Assembly: GCA_022606425.2 (NCBI GenBank)
Contig: JAHDVF020000060.1
Coordinates: 1,426,001 to 1,490,000 of the forward strand
Direction: 5' to 3'
DNA: 64,000 bases
Source of the DNA: Lepidostoma basale
Taxonomy: Eukaryota > Arthropoda > Insecta > Trichoptera > Lepidostomatidae
The notes under the pieces were generated by a model that searched no databases, was not told the DNA's origin, and worked only from the letters and a program-made list of their open reading frames with translations. Each line of letters starts with the position of its first letter. The stretch's first letter is position 1. Below are positions 1-11,398 of the stretch, piece after piece. A program made the translations under genes and the position numbers.

Positions 1-278
1 TCCTAGGTCTTCCTCTATTTACATCCATTAACATATATTTTTTACTATTCTTTCTTCGTTCATTATTTCCATATGTCCAAACCATCTTAATGATCGTTTC
101 ATTAATTTATTTATAACACCATCGTTCGCACCGCATTCACTTCTTATATTTTCGAATCATTCGTCTAAGAGATCTCATTTCTACTGCATTTATTATACTT
201 TCATCCTTCTTTTGCCACTTCCATGCTTCGCTTCCATACATTAGGGTCGGTACAAGAACAACATTAACATGAAGTTAT
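1..278 (-). mobile_element. LINE family A fragment, cut by the window start
   Basis: The minus strand encodes the YGSEAWKWQKKDESIINAV to RWFGHMEIM region of the family A C-terminus. The 3' end is missing at the window edge. The frame is broken. Confidence 0.75.
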
Positions 279-1617
279 TTCGTAATAACTCATTACATAT
301 TTTGGGAAATTTTTTTAGTGTCATAAAAAATAAATATAGTTTTTATAAGACCGATTAAGCTTCAAATAAGATTTAAATCTGCTCATGACTATGGAAAATA
401 AAATTAATTTGTGATTTCACCCCCTAAGTCCTAGGACAATTATTTACCCCTAACACTTCTTTCGATTTTTTGATTGAGGAACGATTAAAAACTAATCTGT
501 CAGAGGCAGATAAGAATTACGATAAAGGAAGGGTTGAAAGAAACTGGTTAGGATTTATTAGGGGTTTATTGGAAAATTATATGGGGTAAGATAATGGGTT
601 TGAAAGAATTTCGGAAAATGTAAAAACATATAGTATTTATTGATATTAATAGTTTTTGTGATTTAAGTTGGACATCTGAGATGGAGTAGGTAGACATTAT
701 GAGATGAAGTATGTAAATAATATGATTCAGGAGAGATCACGTTTTTTTTAAATCATGTGCAAATCATAAATAAAAATGACACTAACAAACCATCATTCTC
801 TCAATTCTTCAACGTTAATACATCGTGTTATGCAAGCACATTGATTTTTCCGACTCCTCGAGTGGCCAATATACAATATTTGATTAATAAATAAATTTAA
901 CTTAAACTACAAATTACAGTTATTGATTTGTAATTTTAAAAAAAACGCGAGTTTCGTCGTTAAAAGGCCTCTAATAGTGTTAATGAAAAAAATATATGTT
1001 TAAAAAAATACAGCTGTTATATAGAATTTAAAATCTTTTTCCAAACAATTATAATTGTATAATATTTTTATAAGAATCGTATTTTTGTGTTCTAATAGGC
1101 GTTATTTTCTCAATCAATTTCAGCCATTTTTACAAATTCTTTTATTCATTAAAAATCACCCATTCAAAGTTTGCAGCAATTAAAACGAATTCTCGAAACG
1201 CAAAAGCACTAATGTGCCTCAAAATAAACAACTTCATGAAAAGGCCGTAGTTCGCACTCGGCAACAATTTCGTCGCACAAGAATGAAAGGGTGTTTGCGA
1301 TGAGTGTTCCGCGCTGAACGGGGAGTTTGGATCTCTTGGGTGGGTCGTTTGAGGAATTTTTCCACTCCGACACTCTGTAAGTGTCCGCGAGTCTTTGCAA
1401 ATATTTGAAGAGGAAGAAAAAAGTGTTCTGGACTCCCCAGTACTATGAGGACCGTAAGCCTAAGGCATTGCTCAATACCAGATAATCAAACAATCCCACG
1501 AGCCATTTTTTCCACGTCCCATATTTAATTTGTTTCTTAATTGTAAAAAAATATATATACTGATCGTCATATTGTTAACTTACTTACTAAACAAATTTGT
1601 ATCTTATTTATTGTTTC
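279..1617. other. AT-rich intronic DNA with a decayed LINE remnant
   Basis: A weak minus-strand family A remnant lies at about 785-890 (the CMNVEE...IDQI region). Bases 1200-1440 are GC-richer and match no repeat seen here. Otherwise nothing recognisable. Confidence 0.5.
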
Positions 1618-1665
1618 TTGAAGCTGAAAGCAGCTCCGTCGGGAGCGAAACCGGTTGGTGTTACC
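1618..1665 (+). ncRNA. Hammerhead-ribozyme-like motif (degenerate core)
   Basis: Stem II GCTCC-GTCG-GGAGC (1633-1646), GAAA (1647-1650), self-complementary ACCGGT (1650-1655), then a GTT triplet. The CUGANGA box is not intact (CTGAAAGCA), so this is probably a dead copy. Confidence 0.45.
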
Positions 1666-1689
1666 AAATAAAGATGTGTAAATCTTCTT

Positions 1690-2110
1690 CTCCGGTCTCA
1701 ATCTAACGATTGGTCTGCAGCAAGGCGACGCATCTCCTCTTCCACTCCGCTCGGTCCTCGGCAACTCTCTTCAACTCCGCATAAGAAGTGCAGCCCATAT
1801 CTCGGCAAATCTGGTCTAGGTACTCTTGGCGAGGTCGTCCTCTGCCAATCGATCCCTCGATCATTCCCTCCAACACATTATGCAGGAAACATTCGTGTCG
1901 CAACACATGACCAATCCATCTTGCGCGCCTCTCCGCTATGGTGTTCAACACGTGCCAACTATCTTCAACTCTGCTGAGAACTTATTCATTTGTAATGTGG
2001 TCCCTCCATGAAACATGGGCAACTCGTCGGTAGGTCCACATCTCAAATGCCTCCAGCCTTTTGCGCTTTCTTTCGCCCAGGCACCAAGTACAGTTAAACA
2101 CTCCACACCA
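1690..2110 (-). mobile_element. LINE family B, C-terminal fragment
   Basis: The minus strand reads RRARWIGHVLRHE...GRGRPRQEYLDQICRD...CTSYAELKRVAEDRAEWKRR, the RWxGHV...GRPR...Y tail typical of insect non-LTR reverse transcriptases, over about 80 residues in one frame. Upstream sequence (to about 2110) continues the family out of frame. Related copies are at 31270-31560 and 49805-50085. Confidence 0.75.
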
Positions 2111-2261
2111 ATGTTATTAGAAGTTATTTTCGGAGGTTCAGGTCTATGCTGTTGGATTTGAACGGTGTAAATACAAAAGCCTAAAATTGTATTATATTAT
2201 TATTTTATTTAATAATGTCACACCACAAATTAAGTGCTTCATACGAAAGTTTAAGAACTAA

Positions 2262-2375
2262 CTAACTAACTAACTAACTAACCATCACGCCACCTCTCCG
2301 AAGGGGTAGACAGGAAGAATGAACTGCATACATATCTTACTTTTCTACATTCATACATCGTGTCTATCAATTTTA
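2262..2375 (-). mobile_element. LINE family A, 3' terminal scrap
   Basis: (CTAA)n tail followed by the inverted end of the ORF (YPFGE region) and about 90 nt more. Strongly truncated. Confidence 0.7.
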
Positions 2376-3950
2376 TAAACTTTATCTTATTAAAAAAACA
2401 CGTTAAAGTTTAGGGCTTTACAAATAGTTATTTATTTATGTATTTAATAATATTGATTTTTTGCCTTTGCAACGGACATAACAAAACATGAATATAACGG
2501 ACATTTTCACATATATTAGACAAATTGGTATTGGAATTTTAAATCGTTATTCAAGAAACAATATACACAATTGTTTTGCAGTAAGAAATTTTCTGTAATG
2601 AACTTATTTTCAAATAAAAATAAAAAATGTGATAAACATAAAAATATACGTAGGTACCACATAAAATTATTTTGAAAAAGTTGATCTTGATCTTTTGTAT
2701 AAAAATTAAATAATTAATATAAAAACATTAGTAGATTTTGGTAAATATTTAAATTTATACAAGTCGCTACAATTTTTTTCTTATTCCAATCGCTCGATTA
2801 ATAGAGAAAACATTCAAATAAATATCTTAAAAATATATCAAAATGGCTGTCAGATCGCCACCAAATAGATTCCACTCAACCGTCTTTCATTAGCACCCCC
2901 GCCCTATATTATATATATAGGTGGGTGAGGGTTTTATTTTAAAAAAGGAACGAACGTTCGATTTTGGAATAAGAGTGGATGGAGTGGGAAGGAGGGAGGC
3001 GCCCATTGGTGCGGGATGATTTCTTCCAATTGCGAATTGTCTATTTTGACTAATGGAAGGGCGTTCTTAATTTGAAATTCTTTCCGTTTGTTTTTTTTAT
3101 TTAATAATTAGCTGATTTGAAAACATTTTTTATACATTCATAAATATTTTTATATTAAAAAAATTGTAAATGCCAGATTATTCTCAACAACTAAAATAAT
3201 TTAATATATAAATTAAATGCAATGGGCAAGCTTATTGCTTTTATATATGTAACACTATTGAAACCGGTCGGTAATATAAATGATAAACAAAATCATCAAG
3301 TAACTGCGATAATAGCGGTGTGTTTATATTATATCGATATTGTTAATAAAGATCTTCTGCTTAGTGCTTAATTCAATCTTAATAGATGGCGCTAATGTAG
3401 ATTGAACTAAAAAATGTGAAGTGTTGTCCGACATTGTAGCATACGAGTATATACATCTTCCAAAAATGTGCCCATTGAGATTTCATTTCATTTAATTTAT
3501 TTTGATAATAATCACAAACATTACAGACATACAATTCCAAATCGTTCCACATTATAAACAGAGAAGCATTCAAAAAAATAAAAATTAAGCTTAAGAGTAA
3601 GAAAAAATCATAACATTGATATTGCATCCCTGAGGCAACTCACACTATCACGAAATATGTTGACCTCTGAGGCGATCCGATTAAGCAATAAGATTGCCCT
3701 ACCCACAGGCATAACCATTGGCAGGTTAGTTCTGCAGCGTGGCAGTTAAAACAATCTGTGCTGGTATAGGTTTTACAAATTCTTCATTAAAAGAACGATA
3801 TGAAAGAGTTTTATGTCATTTATCGTGATGATGAAATTTTAAAACCTTCGAAACATGTTGAGAAAAATAAACTCAAAAGTGGAAAAAACAGTGTTTTAAT
3901 TCATCAAAAATCTTCAAAATAGAATTCCTTAAGATTATCAAAAAAAAAAT
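2376..3950. other. AT-rich intronic DNA
   Basis: Mostly unrecognised. A GC-richer island lies at 2870-3070. A short repeat containing ATAGATGGCGCTA lies at about 3335-3410 and recurs near 54655-54760. A minus-oriented family X fragment lies at 3650-3765, and a decayed hammerhead-like motif (GAAACATGTT) at 3826-3870. Confidence 0.45.
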
Positions 3951-4180
3951 CTTGTATACAACAGGTCGTTTTGAACCCAATGACTGTATACGAATTATTT
4001 TTAACTATTATATTGATTCTCATGACATGTGATAGGTAGCCAATCTATCGCCATTTTATTGTCACGTGAATTCTAAACCAGACCAAAGACAGTGTGACAA
4101 CCACATTGTCATCGCCGGGAATCGAACCCGGGACCTTCGGTGTGGAAGTCAGAGCTCTTACCACTCTGCCACGAAGGACG
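3951..4180 (-). mobile_element. tRNA-derived SINE, family A
   Basis: On the minus strand the head has a Pol III A box (GTGGCAGAGTGGTAAGAGC) and B box (GGGTTCGATTCCCGG), as in a tRNA, followed by a shared 150-nt body and a 3' end near GTATACAACAGG. Seven copies occur in the window, all in minus orientation. Confidence 0.85.
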
Positions 4181-4218
4181 ATATGGTTGTATGTATACTT
4201 TTTGTCCCCTCCAAAAAA

Positions 4219-4360
4219 ACGTGACACGATCAAATCAATCAAATATTAAATGTCGGCCACGTGAAGAGTCGGAGAAATCAACGTGCTTGTATGACAGGAA
4301 AAAAAATGTGCCAGTCCATTCTTTTGCCTACCCCTTCGGAGAGACGGCGTGATCGCTAGT
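4219..4360 (+). mobile_element. LINE family A, 3' fragment with internal deletion
   Basis: Plus strand from the HDQINQIL region to the GETA end and stop (GGCGTGAT). The segment between the ACM and RKxCQS parts is partly lost, and the (TTAG)n tail is replaced by a T run. Confidence 0.7.
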
Positions 4361-4372
4361 TTTTTTTTTTTT

Positions 4373-4555
4373 TTAAAAGACTAACATCAAAGATTTAAAT
4401 CCATGATATTAGAATTTATTTTACAATCTTCAATATGAGCAGAAAATAGCTCATCATTATGAAGAAGGAATCTGGTCGTGTCCAGGCTCGAACCCAAGTC
4501 CCCTAGATTAGGAGTCAAGCGTTCTATCCCCTAGACCACCACCCGATTAGTTTTC
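4373..4555 (-). mobile_element. tRNA-derived SINE, family B
   Basis: The minus strand begins with a tRNA-like head (GGTGGTCTAGGGGATAGAAC, then B box GGGTTCGAGCC) and a body shared with 33863-34020 (both contain CTTCAATATGAGCAGAAAAT on the plus strand). A short copy of the head is at 32830-32905. Confidence 0.75.
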
Positions 4556-5090
4556 GTTCCCTTATTCTCATTATAATCTTACACAATAATTAATCTCGTT
4601 GGAACAATAATTGTTGAACGTTTCGAATGATCTATCCGCGTTCCTTAATTAAAAAAAATATTATGAAAGAAATAACAGTTGCTTACAAGAGGGATGAAAT
4701 TAAAAAGACAAAGGGGTTGAATGTTAAAGGTATCTGAATAGAAACACACCCCGCCAAGATGATATTTCTTCTTCATAATAAGGGTTGTTGCAATCTTTTG
4801 TTTTCCGCCTGTCAAATGTTCATTGTTTTTGCGTTTTTTGTTTTGTTTTCTAAAGGTGGAATATGCCCGCCTTCATTGGGCTAAAGGTCCATGAACCCTG
4901 AACTATAATATATATATAAAATATATGTTTTTAATATGTAATCATGAAAACATATTTTCATATTGTACCTAAAAGCTAGCTCTAGATAAATAATCGATTC
5001 AATAAATGTGAGCTTTATTGAAGCAAAAAGGGTTATTAAATCTTTAACAACATTTAAAACGTCTGTTTTATAGAGGTTTTATTATATTAT
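4556..5090. other. Unassigned intronic DNA
   Basis: No repeat family or coding potential recognised. It includes a short tract (about 5055-5090) resembling the tail of hammerhead-bearing repeats (AAAACGTCTGTTTTATAGA). Confidence 0.4.
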
Positions 5091-5094
5091 CCAT

Positions 5095-5735
5095 TTCTTC
5101 AGACTTATCAAATCAGTTTATTTCATCTATACTACCAGAAACGCATGAGAGATGGTTCAACATTAGGAAGACCGGATACTCTCCAGAATTAAGAGTATTT
5201 GCTTTCTGAACGTACTTTCACTAACATGAAAGACGTCGATCTTCGAGGAGACCGCGTTCAGCAGACTAGTTGCTCTTCCCACCGGTGTCACCAGAGGTAG
5301 ATTGGTTCTGGCGGCCGGTAGGTAAAACAATCTGTGCTGTCGCTATCGGAGATATCTATCAGATTATCAGGGGATTCTTTGAGAATTCCGTCATCTTGGA
5401 GGCTATCCATCTTTATGTTCTAGATGGTTATCTTCGACAGCAACACAGACTGTTTTATCTCCCAGCATGCAGAAACAACCTGCCTCTGGTGATGCCGATG
5501 GGGAGAGCAATCAAACTGCTGAACATGATCGCTTTGGAGATCGATGTCTTTCATATTCGTGAAAGTACGTTCAGAAGACAAATACTCTTGACTTTCTAGC
5601 GTATCTTGTATTCCTAATGTCGAACCATCTCTCATGCGTTCCTGGTATTATATATTTATTATGTTTTATCTGTTCTCAATAGATGTCTTGAACTATAAAA
5701 AATATTTGTAACTGATTTGATTTGATTTGATTACC
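5095..5735. repeat. Family X inverted pair (head-to-head)
   Basis: Two copies of one repeat in opposite orientation. The left arm (about 5130-5345) and right arm (about 5438-5645) are reverse complements over some 210 bp, with a 90-bp centre. The outer ends carry the family tail AACTGATTTGATTTGATTTG or its inverse. Other family X copies are near 3650, 30960, 31712, 34988 and 58160. No coding frame is preserved between copies. Confidence 0.75.
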
Positions 5736-5894
5736 TCTTGAGAGGTGTATCACGGGGAAACGTCTTGATAGTTCGTTCTATTTTTATTAATTCAACTTGG
5801 TTAATGTGCATAAAAATCTTATATGCTATGCATAAAAATAATTAATAAAAAATTCTTACTCATGATCATTATCAAAAGACAATTTATTTATTTT

Positions 5895-5928
<34 letters not shown>

Positions 5929-6284
5929 CATCACGCCGTCTCCCCGGAGGGGTAGGCAGAAAGAATGGAACGCCACACTGTTATGTCCTGACATTTTTCT
6001 CTCCCTTCCTCTACATTCATACATCTTGTCATGCACGCACGTCGACGATTTCTCCGACTCCTCACGTGTCCGACATTCAATATTTGATTGATTTGATCGT
6101 GCCACGTTTTCCTCGGCCTTCCTCTATTTATAGCTCCGTTCACGCCGTTTACATATACCTTATTTACCATTCTGTCTTCACTCATTCTTTCCACGTGTCC
6201 AAACCATCTTAATGACCCTTTCCTTATTTTGTTCATAACACTTTCATTCGCACCACATTCACTTCTTATACATGCATTTGTCAC
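5895..6284 (-). mobile_element. LINE family A copy with (TTAG)n tail
   Basis: Tail of about eight (CTAA) units at 5895-5929, then an open minus-strand frame of 117 residues containing KGSLRWFGHVERM, GRPRKTWHDQINQIL and the terminal AYPSGETA. One of the more complete C-termini. Confidence 0.8.
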
Positions 6285-7194
6285 TCAATCATATACAGAT
6301 TTGCCACACATTCGTCTTAGAGTATAATACAATATTTAAAAAATATACGTCAATATTTAAGATATAATTTATTTTTAAACAATCACACTTTTATAATACA
6401 ATATATATTATCTACCATTATTACTTATTAAATTTACATAAAAAAACACACCTTTATTTATCAATTAAATTAATCTAATTGTTTCAACACTTTCAATAGC
6501 TTTGATTTTTTTGTTTCAACCCATTCGTGCCCGGTTACACTAAACCCATTGTGCGATTCTTTTTAGCATTGAAATTTTTAATTGTAAAGAATTCCTTTCA
6601 CGCTAACAAGCGCGCGGGGGTTAATTTACAATCTTAACCCGTTTCACCCGTTGGAAACAATTGACATGCGGTGGCTATACTTCTTTCTCTCTCGTTAAAA
6701 TCCCCGATCCTTTTCTATTTTGCTTTTCTTTATAAAGCATTTTGATTCTCACGAGATAAAATATATTGCTTAGTTGAGAGAAAATATACTGTTTTTATTC
6801 ATTCACAAATGTAACGCTCTAGAAAATATAAAGAAAACATTATTTTTTTAATTAATTATTATACATAATTATTAATATTTTATTAATACTTAGATATAAT
6901 CTTTTCCAACATATTTAATCAAAATAGAACACACAGTTGTCAGAATTATAATAAAATAAGAACACTTTATATTTATTGTATAGTGAAATTTCATATTAAA
7001 TTTTTTAAGTAAATGAAAACTAATTGTACAAGTAGTTTGAATGGAAAATAACTCGAGGAAGGCCAATCAAAGCAAAGTATAAAATTTGAATAAAACTGTT
7101 TTTTTGAGTTAATAATATTAATATTACTTTTTGAAAAGAACCTTGTTTACCACCCTATATCTGTATGTATATAAAAGAGTAAGTTAAAAATAGT
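6285..7194. other. AT-rich intronic DNA, nothing recognised
   Basis: No repeat family, RNA gene or coding segment seen. A slightly GC-richer patch lies at 6520-6680. Confidence 0.45.
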
Positions 7195-7245
7195 ATCACG
7201 GGTCTATCAATGCCAGCGAGCTTGGCGAAACCGGTTGGTGAAAAA
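7195..7245 (+). ncRNA. Hammerhead-like motif lacking a normal stem II
   Basis: GCGAGCTTGGCGAAACCGGTTGGT: GAAA and the ACCGGT-T triplet are present and flanked by complementary CAAT-GCC / GGT-ATTG segments, but the CUGANGA-stem II part is shortened. Related to the motifs at 13027 and 15869. Confidence 0.35.
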
Positions 7246-7739
7246 TTGAGACTATCTCTTAAAAAAACATAGATTTATTGAATTATTATTTCAAATGAAC
7301 TTCGATCAAAAGATTTCAGTAAAATCAAAAAAGAGGTGTTTGTCCAGAAATGGACTGGAATAGGCTGAAGAAGAAGAAGAATTTCCTTCATTGCTTATCC
7401 AATTTTAATAAATTATGATTCTTGTCGGATGTGTATACTTAAAATCTAAACAAACCCACCGGATATACGAAAAATTACATGCCTTAGAAATTAAATTATC
7501 CGTTTTGAATATAAAAAAATTCTCGTATACAATCTGGTACGCATTGACCCCTTTGCGATCACGTCTCATGTAATGATAGAGCACTACCTTCACGGGAGTA
7601 TTTAAATTAATATCAAAATCATCCCCTTATTGACCGGCCTGTATTGTTTTCGTTTCACCGTATTTTTTGTACCCCATAACCCCGAATTTAACTCTTTTGT
7701 CTGAGAAGTAACCCATCCTAGCGCCCGAATTCAACAACG
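7246..7739. other. Unassigned intronic DNA
   Basis: Bases 7280-7330 share a stretch (TTCAAATGAACTTCGATCAA...GATTTCAGTAAAAT) with repeats at about 13115-13145, and inverted near 48355. The rest is unrecognised. Confidence 0.4.
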
Positions 7740-8070
7740 ACCCTAGAACGTGATTAGAGGATGCAATATTCTTCTTCTTTCTTCTTTCCCTTTGCCATTT
7801 CCCATCATCTGGGGTCAGCCCTCCTCGTACGAAAACGCCAAACTTTCCTATTTTGACTCATCTCCACTGTCAGGTTCTCGCGTTGGAGCTCCTTTTCCAT
7901 GTTGGCCCACCATGTTGCCATTGGGCGACCTCTTCTTCTTGGTTTTGTGGGAATGCTGAGGGCTTTTTGGACAATGTGCTCGCTGTCTCTTCGCATCACA
8001 TGACCGTACCACCGGAGTCGATAATCTCTTAATTTTTCCGTAAAGAAATAATTACACAAAAGATTCAAGC
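7740..8070 (-). mobile_element. LINE family C, C-terminal fragment
   Basis: The minus strand encodes LRDYRLRWYGHVMRRDSEHI, then GRPMATWWANMEKEL and KVWRFRTRRADPR: a third RWxGHV-GRP tail family, seen once here. One frame over about 87 residues. Confidence 0.7.
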
Positions 8071-8129
8071 AACAATAAATATATTTAATTAATCATATAT
8101 GTTTATATATGTATTTATATAATACATAA

Positions 8130-8192
8130 TACACATATGAGACATAACAAACGAAAAACATGTAGGCGACTCATTTGGACACAAAACGGTGC
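8130..8192 (-). repeat. Short dispersed repeat shared with 50165-50232
   Basis: The minus strand (CACCGTTTTGTGTCCAAATG, then TGTTTTTCGTTTGTTAT) matches plus-strand 50185-50232 with few changes. The element type is unknown. Confidence 0.55.
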
Positions 8193-8541
8193 AACAAAGA
8201 TAAAACAAAGATAAAATAAAGATAAAACAAAGATAAAACAAAGATAAAACAAAGATAAAACAAAGATAAAACAAAGATAAAACAAAGATAAAACAAAGAT
8301 AAAACAAAGATAAAACAAAGATAAAACAAAGATAAAACAAAGATAAAACAAAGATAAAACAAAGATAAAACAAAGATAAAACAAATATAAAACAAAGATA
8401 AAACAAAGATAAAACAAAGATAAAACAAAGATAAAACAAAGATAAAACAAAGATAAAACAAAGATAAAACAAAGATAAAACAAAGACAAAACAAACATAA
8501 AACAAATATAAAACAAAGATGAAACAAAGATAAACAAAGAA
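8193..8541. repeat. 11-bp tandem array (ACAAAGATAAA)n
   Basis: About 31 head-to-tail copies of an 11-bp unit, nearly homogeneous, with rare point variants (AAATAAAG, ACAAATAT). As 11 is not a multiple of 3, long open frames appear on the minus strand in all three phases (YLCFIFVLSLF repeats). These are a by-product, not genes. Confidence 0.93.
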
Positions 8542-9089
8542 AAATCAGAAGGAACCCAAATATTATATATCGACGTCAGTGAGGCAGTACTCTTTCCAGA
8601 ATTTGTAATATATTTTTTATGAACGCTACCTCACTGAAACTGAAAATCCGAGACGATTAGATTCAACGTCCGAATTGCTCTTCATACTGGCATCACCAAA
8701 GGAATTTGTAAATACAGATTTATTTATTTAAATAAGAGTTAATTTGAATCGTCGTTTGTTTGGTTTTGTAGTTAGGCCCTAAGAGGCAGATGTTCCCTGG
8801 GTCAGTAATGACCATGTTCCCGATGTCTGTCCGCGGAAGGGTTAGGGGGTTGGGGTGCGAACACCGCCCGGACTGCACCCCTGTTGATTGATCAGAGGTC
8901 ACGTGGACCACGGGACAATAACATCCGGATAAAACGCATTATAAAATATTATTTTAAGTCTATGCGTGATGGGGAATACACAATTTATTACATAAATATT
9001 ATATTACGTAACATAATAATGATAAGCATACGAAAGAGTTTTGAAAAGAAATGTAAAAAAAATATTAAAATATTAAAAGTTGAAATAGA
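8542..9089. other. Unassigned intronic DNA
   Basis: Bases 8720-8930 are GC-richer (GGTTAGGGGGTTGGGG region) and may be an old repeat. The remainder is AT-rich and unrecognised. Bases 8640-8705 weakly resemble family X. Confidence 0.4.
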
Positions 9090-9625
9090 AATATATCGAC
9101 TGAAGCAAAGATGGCAGTGCACAATGGAGTTCTAGTCTCTACCCTTATGTATGGAAATGAAGCTTGGAGTTGGCAGAAAAAGAATAAAAGTAGGACAAAT
9201 GCCGTAGAAACGAGGTCACTAAGAAGAATGTACGGAAAAACAATGTATGATAGAATATCTTATATATTAAGGAAGAAAGGAATGTAAGGCGGATGAATGT
9301 GTGATAAATAAAATTAATAAATGGTCACAAAGATTGTTTGGACATATTGAACGAATGGATGAGGGAAGAATGGTTAAAAAGATATATACAAGTAGTGTGA
9401 ATGGGACAAGAAGTCGGAAGGCCAAGGAAGACATGACATGACCAAATCAATTACTTAAAGGTGGCCATGTTCGAAGTAGGAACAATCGACGAGCTTGCAT
9501 GTCACGTGGTGTGAATGTAGAAGAGGTGCGAGAGTTTTGTCAGGATAGAACAGTGTGGCGATCCATCCTCTCTACCTAACGCTCCGGGGAAACGGCGTGA
9601 TGGTAAGTAGTTAGTTAGTTTAATT
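9090..9625 (+). mobile_element. LINE family A-prime copy, decayed
   Basis: Plus strand from MAVHNGVLVSTLMYGNEAWSW-like sequence to the terminal GETA equivalent and a GTTAGTTAGTT tail at about 9608. Several frameshifts and stops. Subfamily A-prime by the CQDR(T)VWRS ending. Confidence 0.75.
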
Positions 9626-9644
9626 AAAAGTTAGAGTATTAACT

Positions 9645-9940
9645 GACTAACTAACCATCACTCTGTCTCGCTTCAGGGGTAGGCAGAAACAATAGACTGC
9701 CACACTTTTCTTTCCTGACATACTTCTCTCGGTTTCTCAACCATTCTCTGACTCCTCACGTGGTCGACATTCAATATTTGATTAATTTGATCGTGACAAG
9801 TTTTCTTCGGCCTTCCTTCAAGCTCCGTTCACGTCGTTTACATATACTTTCTTCACCAGTCTGTTTTTACTAATTCTTTCCATGTGTACAAACCATCTTA
9901 ACGCTTAACATTTCATTCGCACCGCATTCACTTTAAGTAA
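9645..9940 (-). mobile_element. LINE family A-prime copy, inverted next to the previous one
   Basis: (CTAA)2-3 tail at about 9645, then minus-strand sequence up to the RWFxHxE region. Together with 9090-9625 the two copies face each other tail to tail, 20-25 bp apart. Confidence 0.7.
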
Positions 9941-10099
9941 ATTGAGTATTTTTTATTTATGTTATTTACCATTTAAGTGTTATATTTTTACCGGACTTTT
10001 AAAAGCAAATCATTCGGATATTTCAACACGAAAGACAACTCTTCTAAAAAATATACAATAATAAATAATTGTATGTACTCATAATATGTTATTCCATCA
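9941..10099. other. Short AT-rich spacer
   Basis: Nothing recognised. Confidence 0.4.
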
Positions 10100-10530
10100 C
10101 TTCTTCTTCTTCTTCAAGTGCCCTGTCGGGTCCCCCCAACGTTGGCGATCACCTCAGCGAATCTGTCCCTGTCCTGCGCCGCTCGGAACAGCTCCTCCAC
10201 ACTTCGGATGCCGGTCCTCACGTTTCGCAGCCAGGACATTTGTCTCCTTCCGGGCCCTCGGCGTCCCTCAATTTTCCCCTCCAATATCAGTTGGAGAAGG
10301 TGGTACTTTTTCCCACGCAGATGTGAGATTTTTCGAACCTTGATAGTTTATAACGGTTTATAACAGTTATAACAGTTATAATAGTTATAACAGTCAACTC
10401 TAGCTCGCCTCAGGACTTCGGTATTGGTAACCATGTCTGCCCAGGGAGCATTCGACGATGGAGCCACATTTCAAATGCTTCCAGTCTGTTCATTGAGTTT
10501 AACTTTCAAGGTCCAAGTTTCACAATAAAA
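10100..10530 (-). mobile_element. LINE family D, C-terminal fragment
   Basis: The minus strand reads (with frame breaks) a KIEGRRGPGRRQMSWLRNV-like segment, then SVEELFRAAQDRDRF, the usual tail of a widespread insect LINE family. A short degenerate ATAACAGTT repeat (10348-10395) interrupts it. Bases 10400-10530 continue the upstream FKMWLHRRML-type part. Second copy at 51575-52065. Confidence 0.72.
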
Positions 10531-11109
10531 CAGACCACACAAAGCATTTGATTATTATCTGGCGGAGTTTCAAGTTTACGTTATCATTGCAGAAGAGTGA
10601 TTTCATTTTATTAAACGTAGCTCTAATCCATCACTTATAAAAATATTTTAAAAAACAAGAGAAAATAATTTAAATACAGAACTACCTATAGTACGTACCT
10701 ACCTGAACTCAATTAAAATCGTTTCAGATAAGATTAAACCCTTTCAATCCCAAAAAAAAAAATACAATTAAACATGATGCATCCCTTGTCGCTGTATTTT
10801 TAATACTTTTGAAATAAAACTCTTTGAAACGTATTGCGTATTATTTTCGCTAGATAAGTCATTGTTGTATCGGTGTCCGGACCAGTTTCTGAAACGGAAA
10901 GGGTCAACCCGAACAATGAATGGGGACTTATGCGATAGGAAAGGAAGCAAAAAATTAGTCCGGTCGCGAGGGGGTTAAAAGGACCACAATTTGCAGCTGC
11001 CCTTAATTAGACAGATAAATCTGATTTTGATTATTAAATATGAATTGGGTCAGAGATGCTTCAATGAACAGCATAGTAATGTTAATATAATTTAATATAT
11101 TGTTAAAAT
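10531..11109. other. Intronic DNA, nothing recognised
   Basis: AT-rich with a GC-richer patch at 10860-11005. No repeat match within the window. Confidence 0.4.
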
Positions 11110-11398
11110 ACTTTCGTAAATATGGTGTTCTTGTACCGACCCTGTATGGAAGCGAAGCAAGAAACTGGCAAAAGAAGGATGAACGCAGAATAAATGCAGT
11201 AGAAATTAGATCTCTTAGACGAATGTGTGGATACTCTTTGTATGATAGAGTGTCGAATAAAAATATAAGAAGTGAATGCGGTGCGAAAGATGGTGTTATG
11301 AACAAAATAATGAAAGGATCATTAAGATGGTTTGGACACATGGAAAGAATGAATGGTAAAAAAGTACATGTTAACGATTTAAATGGAACTAGAAATAT
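11110..11398 (+). mobile_element. LINE family A fragment (first of a +/-/+ trio)
   Basis: Plus strand VLVPTLYGSEARNWQKKDE through RWFGHMERM to LNGTRN, then broken off at 11398 inside the GTRN motif and joined directly to an inverted copy. Confidence 0.8.

Noticed and set aside
3951..4180. tRNA gene
   Set aside because: The tRNA-like A and B boxes belong to a repeated SINE with a 150-nt body; the same head occurs seven times.
5895..5929. (CTAA)n / (TTAG)n runs as telomeric repeats
   Set aside because: The insect telomere unit is usually TTAGG. These 4-bp runs always sit at the 3' end of LINE family A.
8089..8537. Overlapping minus-strand frames of 118-140 codons rich in Phe, Leu and Cys
   Set aside because: They are translations of the 11-bp tandem array in three phases, not proteins.
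8193..8541. CRISPR array
   Set aside because: Contiguous units without spacers, in a eukaryotic intron.
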